Positions 24,817-36,789 of a stretch of DNA of 64,000 nt are shown here, in pieces (position 1 is the stretch's first letter; each line of letters opens with the position of its first letter). This stretch comes from Siphonodentalium dalli (taxonomy: Eukaryota > Mollusca > Scaphopoda > Gadilida > Siphonodentaliidae). The translations under genes were made by a program, and so were the position numbers. The notes below the pieces were generated by a model, which did no database searches, had not been told where the DNA came from, and worked only from the letters and a program-made list of their open reading frames with translations. The stretch covers positions 184,364,716-184,428,715 of the forward strand of contig CP136066.1 of NCBI GenBank assembly GCA_032622095.1. The letters run 5' to 3'.

Positions 24817-27094
24817 TAGTCCAGTGCATTTATGAGAAAAAATGCCAAACCCGGAACTAATTGCAACAGAATTTTTTTTTGCTGGAATAAGTACATAAAC
24901 CCTCCATAAACAACATACTAAAAATCGGCAAAAATCGGAAAAAGGGAAATTGGTGAATTTCGTGAAATAAATTTGGGAAAAATTGGTCAAATCATCAATT
25001 TATGGATTTTCATGGATGTATATAAAAACAATCAAATTCACAAATCATACAAATAGCATGTGTATTGTGTCGACCACAATTTCCTGAATCCAGTACTGAA
25101 ACCAGTCCCAGATTCATTACGTATTTTTCGAGTTGTGTGCCTTCAAAAACGCGAGTTTACCTGATTTCGGAGCCTTAATTTCGCAGAATGAGCCAAATGC
25201 CGTATTATATGGTTAATTATTAAAAAAAACTAGAGCAAAATTAATGACTTTTTCACTGTTTTAGTACTTTCCTCACTAGATTAAACACAAAATATGATTA
25301 ATATGTGCATCTATAATTAAGAAGAAAATTATATTCTCAAACAAAATGTGTGTTCCATTGTATGGACTTAGCAATTTTGCCTCTGACACTGAACGTGTGT
25401 GATGAAATACAATATTTGAGGTCACGTAACTCAATAATTTAATACCCATATGCCATGCTTTTCTTATAACCTTTTAAGTATGTTGGATTGAACAAATTGT
25501 AAAGGTATTAACAGGACATTATTTAAGAAAATCAACTTATGGCCCTTTGAATACTTAGTCTTAGCTTGTTTCCAAAGATGCCTGTTTGAGGCATTTTTGT
25601 CCAGTCTAAAAGGTTTTGGGCCATAAAAACAAAAAACAATGGGTGTTTTAATGTGTAAAATTATTTGAACTTTCCTCCCACAACACTTTAGTGATAAAAA
25701 ATTAGCCTTACATTGGTTATGCCATAGTATGTCACTTGATTTCTTTCATTTTTCAGGAAACTGACTCCAATTTTAACGTTGGTATAGGGGTAGGAAAAAT
25801 CACAAAATGCAATCTTATCAGCCATTTCAGACACAATGTTGTTTTCTTCCAGTGTGTGTACATTCCTGTTGCATTATAAAACTGCTTAATACGTTATCGG
25901 ACGTTGATTTAGAATTTTATGGTTATGTTGTATAAAAACAATCTCAAACTGCCAATTTGACATTTCACTGCAAATTATGACAAATATTATTATAGCTCTG
26001 TCAATAAACATAAACAAAGGAAATATGAAATTATATATGAAAGAACAATGTAAGCAGAAGCTGTTGATAAAAAGTTTTATGCTTCAAGATGCATAATTTT
26101 GAAGTTTTTGTTGATATGCTTTCCCCTACCCCATTTTTCTACCGTTCAAATTTGGAGTAAGTTTCCACAATGATGAGTGAAATCCAGTGACATTCATTGG
26201 TATAACCACTGAAATGCTATTTTATCAACAACAAAATGATTTAAGACGACAGATCACATAATTTTACACAATAAACTTTCGTTAATTTTTCTGAATATGC
26301 CTAAAATCCTTTTAAAATTGACAAAAACGCCCCACAATAGCATTTTCGGAAAAGAGGCTAGACTAAGAGTTCATAGGACCATAATTTTATTTTCTTCACC
26401 AATGTATTTGAAAATTCCTTCACAATTTGTTCAATCTAGTATTCTCAAAATGTTATGAGAAAAGCAGAGCATATGGATATTAATTTATTGAGTTACATGA
26501 CCTCAAATATGGTATTTCATCACACGAGTTCTGTGTCAAGGCAAATTTGGCTAAGTCCATACAATGGAACACACATTTTGTTTGAGAATATTTTATTCTC
26601 CTTATTCATAGATGCACATATTAATAATATTTTGTGTTTTATCTAGTGAGGCAATTACTAAAACAGTGAAAAAGTAATTAATTTTGATCTAGTTTTTTAA
26701 ATAATTAACCATATAATACGGCATTTGGCTCATTCTGCGAAATTAAGGCTCCGAAATCAGGTAAACTCGCGTTTTTGAAGGCACACAACTCGAAAAATAC
26801 TTAAGGAATCTAGGAATGTTTTCCAGTTCTGGATTCAGGAAAATGTGGACGACAAAATAGGCATGATATTTGTAGGACTTGTAAATTTGAATTTTTTATA
26901 TTTATTCATGAAAATCCATAAATTGATGATTTGACCAAATTTTCCCAATTTGTTTTCACGAAATTCACTAATTTCCCTTTTTCCGATTTTTGCTGATTTT
27001 TAGTATGTTGTTTATGGAGGGTATATGTACCAATTCCAGCAAAAAAAAATTCTGTTGCAATTAGTTCTGGGTAAAACCATAAATGCACTGGACT
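24817..27094. repeat. Long inverted repeat III (2.3-kb palindrome)
   Basis: TAGTCCAGTGCATTTATG (24817) pairs with CATAAATGCACTGGACTA (27094). The arms pair inward through AAATTGGTGAATTTCGTGAA (24950) against 26960, GCGAGTTTACCTGATTTCGG (25152) against 26762 and TTGTATGGACTTAGC (25366) against 26555, to a centre near 25900-26080. Arms differ by many substitutions. No gene. A piece of the right arm (about 26490-26690) recurs at 46596-46790. Confidence 0.88.
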
Positions 27095-27547
27095 ATAACC
27101 TGTTGTTTCATTAATGAGGTGAACATCGTTAGATATCTCATTGTTTCTTTACGTTTTAACATAGGAATTGGGGAAAGAAACTTATAATCATATAATAAAT
27201 CACACTGTCGCCCGCTGACCCGGGAGACATTGTTTTTGTCGCCCGCCTGATGTTATATTGCAAGAATATCTCCAAACACACACTGCAGTATTAATAACAG
27301 TTCTGAGTGACGTCAGATACTTCAAAGGTTAACATAACTTATTATCAGACCTGGAAATAGATCAGGTTTCCCATCGACGTTCAACGTCACAACGTCTTGT
27401 CCAATCAAAGTGTGTTTCATATAATAAAACAATTATCGCATTGTTTCGAGGTTGACATAAGGAATTGTCAACCCGGGGAAGACAATATTCACCAAGGCCG
27501 TAGACAGCCAATCAGAAGGGTGGAAAATAGTTGAGGAGGATAACAAA

Positions 27548-27715
27548 ACATGTTGGCATGCCCAGTAAATCAGGGAAATGATTTGATCACAGCGACCTTA
27601 AAGGAAGATACATTGGGCTTCCGGTACAATGTTGGAACGGACTGGCCAAACGTCCCATTGTTTTATATTATGTCAAGTTATGTGTGCTCTTTCAGAAAGT
27701 GAACTAGAAACTATG
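27548..27715. repeat. Long inverted repeat II, left arm (inner part)
   Basis: Continues the arm broken at 22778: GGCATGCCCAGTAAATCAGG, then TTGGAACGGACTGGCC, then GTGTGCTCTTTCAGAAAGTG, inverted at 28263-28430. Ends at GAACTAGAAAC before the GGCGC foldback. Confidence 0.85.
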
Positions 27716-28262
27716 GAATCCTATTAGGGCCACTTGCTAATGGCGCTTTCGGCGCGATGAGCCGAAAGCGACGAAAGCGACAAAAAGTGCGCCATTAGTA
27801 ACGCGCCGAAAGCGACAAAATATGCGCCGTTACGGCGCACTATTTGTCGCTTTCGGCGCACTTTTTGTCGCTTTCGACGCTTTGTGCGACAAAATGTGCG
27901 ATATTAGCGCATGTTTCGGCGCGCCGAAAGCGACAAAATGTGCGCCATAACGGCGCACATTTTGTCGCTTTCGGCGCGTTACTGATGGCGCACTTTTTGT
28001 TGCTTTCAGCGCGCGCCGAAAGCGCCATTAGGCATACTATTAGGTCCACTCCCTAATGGCGCGCGCCGGAAGCGACAAAAAGTGCGCCATATAGGGTATG
28101 TTTCGGCGCGCGCCGAAAGCGCCGAAAGCGTCGAAAGCGACAAATAGTGCGCCGAAAGCGACAAATAGTGCGCCGTAACGGCGCATATTTTGTCGCTTTC
28201 GGCGCGTTACTAATGGCGCACTTTTTGTCGCTTAAAGCGCCATTAGCAAGTGGCCCTAATAG
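27716..28262. mobile_element. GGCGC/GACAAAA-rich foldback element
   Basis: Terminal repeats TATGGAATCCTATTAGGGCC...GGCCCTAATAGGATTCCATA enclose dense GCGCCGAAAGCGACAAAA units on both strands around a centre near 28000. It forms the middle of inverted repeat II. Frames at 27840-28056 are repeat translations only. Confidence 0.8.
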
Positions 28263-29260
28263 GATTCCATATAGTTTCTAGTTCACTTTCTGAAAGAGCA
28301 CACATAACTTGACATAATATAAAACAATGGCACTTTTGGCCAGTCCGTTTCAACATTGTACCGGCAGGCCAATGGATCTTCCTTTGATGTCGCTGTGATC
28401 AAATCATTTCCCTGATTTACTGGGCATGCCAACATTTTATGTTGTACAGCTTTTGAAACTCCGGAAATATCCATTTAAGTTTGTCTGAGACTTACTCATA
28501 TCATTGCCCACAAGAAAAATATGACAAAACTTCCGTGCACATCAGTGCACATAGGACCAAGCTTAGCCACGTCAGTGTGCACCAATCATATTATTTCATT
28601 GAGAGTGCACTCTCCACATAGCTGAGGTCACAGCACTAAATTATACAATTCTGTGTTGATGAATAAATTAAATATAACGCGGGAGTCTTTGCATGTATTC
28701 TAAACTATATCTCATTAAGCGCGCCGCGTGTATACTGTCCTAGAGATTCTAGATAGCTATGGTTCGCTGGGCGTTTTATTTATAGATAATGGGTTTTTCT
28801 GGGAGGATTTAAAGTCGAACTGCGAACCGGAGGCCGAGTCCGGTAAAAGGTGTAGTTGGGAATTTCAATTTCGTGTATTGTCCTTTACATTATTATGTCA
28901 ATAATGTTGATTTTTGGTTTGTGACAAGCTATGTCAATTACAAATAAAAGAAATGAAAAATGATAATTTGTAAGTTTTATATTTCAACTTTTATAGACAT
29001 TTTTCGTTCTGCAGCCCACTGATGGTTGTGGTCGGAGACGGCCGAGTCGGCGCCGGTTCCTTAATTAGGTGCTGGTTGTTATTGTTATTTTAACGGAATT
29101 CTGAGTTGGTCATTCATGAAACCAATATATTTTATATTCTATAATTACAATCATGGGTATATAATATATGATCTTGAGCGCGCGACGTTACCATTTCTGA
29201 CATTGGTTTTCTTGTACTACATGTGTATGTAATTTCCGTGTTCATATTGTCTTCTATTAA

Positions 29261-29738
29261 AAGGTACTCAATCGGATCAGACGCTCCTAAATTACTATTT
29301 CTTTTGCTTCGGGTATGAAAAATATTTAATTCGAGTTAAGGAACCCACCCATCAAAGCTCAGAGTAATCAGATATCGATTTTTGAAGTTTGTTATTTCTC
29401 GAGATGTGTAATAATATGTGGCCCAGAAACACGCGATCAAACGGAGGGTCTCGGACAAAATTGCGGATGAAGATGGATAACTCTAAAATAAAGTGGTAAT
29501 ACTGTCAAACTTCGTGATATTTTAGTGATAATATACGGCCATATTTTGTTGAACAAAATATTGATAAATAACAAGTTTTGGGAAATATGATACCATGTAG
29601 TTGACAGTGGTTAGCATTATTTCGTTGCAATAAATCGATTCTGATAACTAAAGCGTAGTTTGAAGAAATGTTGTGTTGTTGTTGTTATTGTTGTTGTATC
29701 TTGATGGTGTGGGGACCGTCTGATCGGACTGAGTACCT
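29261..29738. mobile_element. TTAA-flanked MITE, family AGGTACTCAA, right-arm copy
   Basis: AAGGTACTCAATCGGATC...GATCGGACTGAGTACCT with TTAA at 29257-29260 and 29739-29742. It is the inverted partner of 21482-21955. Confidence 0.88.
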
Positions 29739-30000
29739 TTAAAGTGTTGCATTTTAATGTATCTAATGCAGATTAGTCAACACCATGGATATATCAGTCA
29801 CGACATATGAGCGCATAATGACGAAATATATAATTTTCTTTTTCATTTGCTGTCATTTTGATTGTCATCATAAACCATAGTAACCGTTTCATACCCTAAT
29901 GAGATTGAATGTTATATGCAATACTCCCATTGGCTTAATCAATTGGGATTGGAAGTGGCTGAGACCAAAGACACAACACATAGTACTGAGTTAATGACCA

Positions 30001-30601
30001 TCTAGTATATGGTTTGGAAGATATGTCTGTCTGTCTGTATGTCTGTCTGTCTGTTTCCAATGGACTCGAAAACGGCCGAGCCGATTTCGATGAAACTTGG
30101 TATGTGGGGGTATTTTCGGCCGGGGAGTGACATGGGCCTATTAATTTTCCCGTGCGACGTGACCTTGACATCGAGTCATTTCAAGGTCAAACGCCCGAAT
30201 ATCACGGGATTTTGATGAAACTTGGTATGTGGGGGTACTTTCATATGGGGAGTCTCATGAACCTATTCATTTGCCCGTGCGACGTGACATTGACCTTGAA
30301 ATCGGGTCAATTCAAGGTCAAATCGCGAATTTTGATGGGATTTCGACGAAATTTGATACGTAGGGTTACTTTTGTCCACTGAGTGTATTGGACGGGTCGA
30401 GTCGTGACCCCGACCTGACCTTCAAAATGATCAATTCGAGGTCAAATCGGGTAAAACCGGATGGATTTCGACGGGCACGGTTGTCGGGTACTTTTGTTCG
30501 GGCAGTGTTTTGGACTGGTCAAATCGTGACCCCACTTGACCTTGACCTTCAAAATGGACAATTCAAGGTCAAAGCCCGGACGAAGTCGGGTCACGTTCTA
30601 G
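30001..30601 (+). mobile_element. Non-autonomous Helitron with exact empty site
   Basis: Starts TCTAGTATATGGTTTGG, ends CACGTTCTAG, and sits between A (30000) and T (30602). The other palindrome arm shows the uninterrupted ATGACCATACGATATA (21211-21226, inverted). A hairpin CCCGGAC-gaa-GTCGGG lies 7 nt before CTAG. These are the known Helitron hallmarks: 5' TC, 3' CTRR, A^T target, subterminal hairpin. The body holds four ~120-bp units with AAACTTGGTATGTGGGGG and CAAGGTCAAA, and a (TGTC)n stretch at 30024-30055. No Rep/helicase. Confidence 0.9.
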
Positions 30602-31034
30602 TACGATATATAATAATAAGAAAATAAGACTCAATTTGCAACCATTTCAAAACAATGGGTCACATTCGGTCGCCATTTTTGGAAGCCATCTTTTGAATGG
30701 AGTGTAATTTTTTTCCTTTAAAAAAAACAGTAGTATAATGTAGCATCCATATATATAAATTTGTATACATCTTATGTAATATGTTTTCCAACAAAACATA
30801 TTAAACTGACTTAGTTCATATTCTATACTAAGGCGGCCATATTGGATTATAGGAAATGCACAAGGGTGAGAACTCCACACCCACCTATAGAAATTGATCT
30901 ACAAACTACCCAGAATCACAATCCATAGAGAAAAAAACTTTAACAGAGAATGTTTACTTCACCCCTATTATATTCCCGGACTAAAGTCATTAATAAGCAT
31001 TCTCTGCAAAAGCTTGAAGGATTGTAATGTTCTC

Positions 31035-33152
31035 AGTCATTATCGATGCTCGCTAATCCACTGAGCACGTTTTCGAAAAGTTGTGATAGGCCGCCCGTAA
31101 CTGAAGTCATGGCGATTAATCTCGTGCGATTAAATATTACATTATGGATTATACAATCTGAATCATAAATCTTCCTTCGTGTGACGTCACGCGAGGGACT
31201 ACTCGCGACACACAGTGCCAACCCCGAAAGGCTGTCTCAATTGGCTTTTATCTACTGATTGTTAAAACAGAAACGGACCATCGGGGCTGGGATAGGTCCA
31301 GTTGACATCAGATGTCTGAAAGGGCACTAATAATTAATTAAATAAACTAATTTATAACATACACAAAATTATTGCAATCAGTGAAAATTGAAACACGTGG
31401 CTAAATTGAGCCTTAGAGTGTGCTGAGACAGATGCAGGGGCATATATTAACAATAAAAAGCGTTCGTTATGTAGGAAAATTGTTACAAATGAGTCTCCTG
31501 ACCAGGGGATTGGCATGTGATATACATGCATCTTCTCGTGTTCCGTTCATGAATAAAAGATGAACTGATAATAAAACATTGCTTACTTACCTTTCACCTC
31601 AGATGACTTAAAGTTGGACTAATAGATGATATGATAATATAAAAAGCGTTTATTATCATTCCAGAAGATATATGAGAAAATTGGTGTCTGATTTTTAAAT
31701 AACAGTATAACACCTCTATTACTGATTCCATTTACGACCTGATTAAACACGACGCAACATACATATAACCTCTTGCTAATACTTTTCCTATCATAAAATG
31801 TTTACCACCAATTTTCAATATATATTTTAGACCGACAATAAACGCTCTTTATTGATAATTTTATTTATTATCCCCAATTTAAAGGGGTATACTGTACACA
31901 GGAATAGACAATTTTTTTTATTTACCCCCATTGAAACAACTTTCAAGTTAGATTGTGTTCGTGGTATATGAGTTTCGTATAAACCTAATTTAGCGAAGAA
32001 AATATTGATCTTGGAAACAAAAATATTACGATTTCAAATTACGCGCCATGTTTGTGACCTTCACCGGAGAAGACTCAGGTCGCAGGAAGAACCGGAAGTT
32101 CATTGTTCACAGCTTCAATTGATGCATCCAATCTCTTCCATCGAACAATCTCACTCCCTATCAAAATAATTGACTCGCTTTATGACTCTTGTTTCTTTCT
32201 CCTTTTTTCCGAATCGGTTATAGCGGGCCTTCCTTTTGCAGGTAACATATTATGTTTGCAACTCAATAATGTTCGTGAACGGCCGTCGATAAAAGACACT
32301 CGACAGATACGATTTCAAGAACGGTAACTCGTACTGGCATAATTCGCCATTTTATGACTCCAGCCATAAATGATTTTATATTAAATAATTCAATTTTACT
32401 TTTGTGATAGCCTGTTAACCGGAACGTTTTCAGTAGACATTGTCGACTCAAATTAGTTATTTAAAAATATAATATTGATATTAGATCGCTATGGTCACCG
32501 GAAATTTATTGAAATTGGGGTACAGTACCCCTTTAAGTAATAGGAAGTCAAAGATAAGTAAGTATAGTGCTTTATTCTCAACCAGTACGCGCCTATCCCA
32601 TGACATTCCCCATGTCAGGTGACCCATCTGTACTAATCTGTCTACATAAGGAACGCTAGCTCTTTATTGCTCATATTTTCCCCTTCAAGTCATCTTATGT
32701 CAACGGCATCTATCGCATTATACTGTACCGGTCAAATTATCCACGTGTTTCAATTTTGACTGACCAGATTGCAACAATGTTGTGTATATAATAAATTATT
32801 TAATTTAAATAATTATTAGTGCCCCTTTAAGACATCTGATGTCAACGGGACCTGTCTGGTAATATTCCCCGGGTCAAATTACTCATATGTGCAAATTTTC
32901 AGCTCCGATGGTCCGTTTCTGTTTAAACAATCGGTAGATAAAAGCCAATTGCGACAGTCGTTCGGGTTTGACACTGTGTGTCGCTAGTAGTCCCCCATGT
33001 GATGTCACGTGAAGATAGATTAACGGTTCAGACTGCATAATCCATAATGTAATATTCTATCGCATGAATCGCCATAACTTCAGTTACGGACTGCCTATCA
33101 CAAAGAACTGTTCGGCAACGTGCTCAGTTGATTAGCGGGCATCGATATTGAC
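31035..33152. repeat. Long inverted repeat IV (2.1-kb palindrome)
   Basis: TCAGTCATTATCGATGC (31035) pairs with GCATCGATATTGACTGA (33152). Pairing continues through GCCATAACTTCAGTTACGG (33072) against 31100, AAAGCCAATTGCGACAG against 31230, ATGGTCCGTTTCTG (32910) against 31275 and CACGTGTTTCAATTTTGA (32741) against 31385. Arms have diverged and contain indels. No gene recognised. Confidence 0.85.
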
Positions 33153-33504
33153 TGAGAAAAATTACACCGGTGTAATCCTTTAATACGTGTCACCGGCATT
33201 ACTAACCAATGATATATAACAAAGAAACCGTAAATTGTATGTATATATATCCTGGTATATGTATACCGGGATATTAGCACAGGGATACCTGTTGCATGTA
33301 TTGCCGTTGTCGTGGTATACATGTAGCTACCCGGTGTACGAGCACGCGGCAATATCTCCCGGTATAATCAGTGATTCGGTATATAATAACATGCAGGGAA
33401 ATATATACACAATGACTATAAGATCACAGGGACTGTGAATTTTTCTCAATAAAAAAGTTCCCAGACCACTGTGACTAAGATGAACGAAATCTGATTTCAA
33501 TTAA

Positions 33505-33760
33505 CCCTTCCTATATACTAAATACTCATTGACGAGTAGTTGCCTAGGGAAAGGTTCAGATAATAAGTTCAATGTTGTTTGTTGAATTTATTATCTGAAT
33601 ATTTCCGTCCAATAAATATGAATCATTCCGCTGTTGTATCTGTTTTTCTGTCTGCCGTCTGCATTTATTACATGAACACCCCTCTAACTGAGTAATAGAT
33701 TGTTCCAAAATACACTTTTGTAACTGAACGGATGAATCTATGCATTCGGTATAGAAAGGG
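33505..33760. mobile_element. TTAA-flanked MITE, family CCCTTTCTATAC
   Basis: TTAA (33501-33504), CCCTTCCTATATAC at the left, GGTATAGAAAGGG at the right, TTAA (33761-33764). Related right-end pieces are at 15140-15158 (TTCGGTATTGAAAGGG) and 56429-56587. piggyBac-like by ends; no transposase. Confidence 0.82.
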
Positions 33761-33769
33761 TTAAACCCA

Positions 33770-35450
33770 GATATATATGCAGTAACCAAATTGGAACAAA
33801 CGAAGGCATATTCCATTAAACTAGCTTGTCCAAAGAAAACAAATCGTTTTAACGTATATTTTCCGCTAACATACGTGTGTAGGCCTATACTTATCTCTCT
33901 CGTGGGTTACCGGGATACCGTGAATAGTGCATGCCGCCGGTTTTTTTCACATGGGAACGTCCGCGTTTTAAGAAACGTTACAAATCATGCAAGCGTCAGA
34001 ATGTAACACCATGTAGATACCAGGAAATTGAGTTTGTAAACACAAATATTTGTGTCACATTATTGAGATGGACAATTGTTCATCGTGCCATTATTTCATG
34101 TATACACAATCATGTTATTTAATATAAGAAATAAGAGACACACACTTACCTACTAAATCGTTAACATATCAAATAACAATAACAAATAATAGAAATCCAT
34201 TTCATCGCCAGCACACTGGAAAATGATTCCAAAACAATCGAATTGATTTTCCAAGGTAGGCAACGTAAGCCTATACAAATTTGGTACCTATACGAACCGT
34301 AGCGTTTGGTTTTAGCGAACTTTATAGCATTCATTTGCTTCTTAAAACACACACTGAGTGGTGATGTGTGTGCAACTGAGCAGGTTATTATGTGTCACCA
34401 TAACGCTTGATAATCTAACTTTGCGGAGGAAGGTTGAACTCGCCGTTGTTTTTCTTTTGTTAACATCAATCAGTATCATTGGTCTTTTTTCGCCTACGGA
34501 CCGTATGTCTTATTTTCATTTGAGGAACAAATTTGGATTGTACTATTATTTATATTCTGCCGTAAACGACAGCACATGTGGTTATGGGTATTATGCCGTA
34601 TATATAGGCATACGACCTGAATAAAAAGACTTTTCCAGTCGACGATATACACTGCTCTCGTCTAACTTTTGAGAAGCCCTGCATATGCATGTATACACGT
34701 CTACAGGCCTACCGGTATTAATATATATAATGTAGAATACAAACTTCGCATAGAAAGGGTGGTGAATTTCGTCTCGCAAATCTCACTAAATAGAAAAGAT
34801 ATATTTCGTAAAACCAATGAACCATGAACTTGAATCGATTTAGATTCATCGCTGAAGGAACTATTAGTGGTTCAACTGAGCTACGGCACGGCACTTAAAG
34901 TTTGGCTACCATTTTGGCGACCATCTTCGATTGCAATTTTTTCTAAAGATCGTTTTCTTAAACATTTCTATTATGAACAAACTGATTAATTGGTGTGTTA
35001 ATATAATAAAAAAAACCCGCATTTCATTCGAGATAAAACATTCATAGGTCTAGTGCTTAGACCTACAAGCGGCCGATGTATGAAGATATTATCAAAAACG
35101 ACATGCTCATTATCGGGGTGCAGTTACACGATTTATTTTGGAAATTTTGACAGAATTGCATTGTGGGAGAAAAAAAGAAGCGAAATTCGAATTTGAATTC
35201 AAAGATTTAGTGAGTATTCCGTGTAGATTAACACACGTTGTAACGTATTTTATGTGTATAAAATGCATTCAATATTTATTATGACATGCAGAGTTCACTT
35301 TCATTGTTGACATGCATATTATGCTTTTGGAACTAGTCGAAATAAATTCAAATAATATAATTTGAAACTGTTTCTAAATAAAGACTTTACTCTTTACTTT
35401 AGACTTTTAGTGTTTGTCGAAGAATCTGCCGGTCAGATGGAAATTGCCAC
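33770..35450. other. No gene seen
   Basis: Short unrelated frames only. A GCTACCATTTTGGCGACCAT patch near 34908 faintly resembles the arm of inverted repeat II. Confidence 0.45.
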
Positions 35451-35455
35451 AAAAA

Positions 35456-35779
35456 GGTTGGCAATTATCGCAATACGATAGGGGAACACTTTTACGTTCG
35501 TACTCATATTTCACCAATTTTTGTACCTGGCTTGCCTGTGCTGAGTTTCACGGGAAAATGGCCAATTTGATACAATTTGTCATTATATACATATTTATCA
35601 CCCCATTTTGGCATTTATTATTCATTTTCATAAAAATAAAATAAAAGAAGTTGAAGATGACATGTTTAAAATGTTTGAAGCATGAATTTGGCGATAAGTA
35701 GTTATCAGAGTACGTTATACTTGCGATAGTTACGTTACGTACACAGTGTTCCCCTATCGTATTGCGATAATCGCCAACC
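35456..35779. mobile_element. MITE with 35-bp terminal repeats
   Basis: GGTTGGCAATTATCGCAATA continues to GGGGAACACT (35490) and is complemented by AGTGTTCCCCTATCGTATTG (35745) through CCAACC (35779), with one mismatch. Adjacent CCACAAAAAG on both sides may extend the ends. Non-coding. Confidence 0.8.
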
Positions 35780-35816
35780 CCACAAAAAGCCCCCTTAAAA
35801 ATTCCCATTTACAATG

Positions 35817-36769
35817 GAAACGGGCCCACTCGCCCCAGGGCCAGCTCGCCCCAGTCGACCTGGGCCAGCTCGCACCGGGCCAGCTCGCACCGGGCCAGCT
35901 CGCCCCAAGGGATAATGTCTTATTTAAGTTGTCGTTTTGGGGTCGTTTTGCTTGCTTTCTCTGACTTACAGTCAAGTGATACCCGAGTCAAGTGATACCA
36001 TACAAAGTGATACCCAAATCGGTCAACTGATACCCAAGATGTGTATCATTGAATTTGGGATGTTGAATTAAATATACAAACATTCGAGATCATTATTTGT
36101 CCGAACGTCATGTCGGAATATACTCCATTCCTCGATCGAAAATGACTTGAGTCGAGCCACTGCCGTTGTATATAGTCGCAGATACAACGGAACATATTTG
36201 TGGTTATGATGTCAGCTAAATATTGCACTGCTTATATACGGTATGTGGTCGGCATATGAAAGTGATTATCTATCACACTGAAGCCATCTCATCCTCTGAA
36301 GTGTGATTAGTCGATTGGTTACTGTGTAAACAACCTGCTTCTATTGTTTTGATAGGATATCATATGAATGGGGATATACTAACGGCTTCTAATGGTTTCC
36401 CAAACTCCAGAGATAGTGAGATGAACTCAGAGAATAAGAGAAACTTTAATATCCAGAATGTGAAAACAGTTCATTATTGTTATTTATGAATTCGCCGGTT
36501 CGTCGTTCAAACCAACTAGTGTGATAAACTGCATGGCTATTATCTTTGCTAACAAACGTGCCTAAAGTAATCTAAATGTCAAAATTGATGGACATAACTC
36601 TGAAATATATCATAATATGAACTTAAGAAATTAATATATTAATATATATTAACTTATTTACAACTTTAATACAAATGTAATACCCGGGTCAGCTCGCCCC
36701 TGAAAGGTGGGCCAGCTCGCCCCAAAAACGGCCTGGGGCGAGCTGGCCCTGGGGCGAGTGGGCCCGGAT
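35817..36769. mobile_element. Element with GGGCCAGCTCGCCCC terminal motifs and 12-bp direct flanks
   Basis: CCATTTACAATG occurs as a direct repeat at 35805-35816 and 36770-36781. Inside, CGGGCCCACTCGCCCCAGGG is inverted at 36745-36766. GGGCCAGCTCGC is repeated at 35838, 35862, 35877 and 35892, with related copies at 36686, 36709 and, inverted, 36735. A second motif, AGTGATACC, recurs at 35974-36010. A long target duplication with motif-rich ends would fit a Mutator-like or foldback element; that class assignment is inference. Confidence 0.75.
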
Positions 36770-36789
36770 CCATTTACAATGACCACACC

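Larger units (their letters stand above)
22779..27547. mobile_element. 4.8-kb composite insertion splitting the left arm of inverted repeat II
   Basis: The arm sequence GTACAACAT ends at 22778 and AACATGTTGGCATGCCC resumes at 27548; in the right arm the same site is uninterrupted (28425-28447). Edges share a short inverted match: GTTATCCTTCAACCC with CTTCTGATTGGCTG (22905-22945), and CAGCCAATCAGAAGGGTGG with GGATAAC (27508-27544). Inside are a hairpin at 22812-22900, another at 23883-23993 and the palindrome 24817-27094. No recognisable protein is encoded. Confidence 0.7.
28263..30790. repeat. Long inverted repeat II, right arm
   Basis: Complement of 27548-27715 plus 21020-22778, interrupted by a 601-bp Helitron at 30001-30601. 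Family-specific sequence continues beyond the paired part to about 30975 (GAGAATGTTTACTTCACCCC), matching the solo copy at 9993. The arm carries its own copy of the TTAA MITE. Confidence 0.88.

Noticed and set aside
22770-28447. CRISPR-like or phage-like explanation for the repeats
   Set aside because: Eukaryotic introns, LINEs and TTAA MITEs are present; repeats are inverted and long, not short regularly spaced direct repeats.
13334-30790. Palindromes as sequencing or assembly inversion artefacts
   Set aside because: Arms differ by many substitutions and carry separate insertions and deletions, which a read-through artefact would not show.
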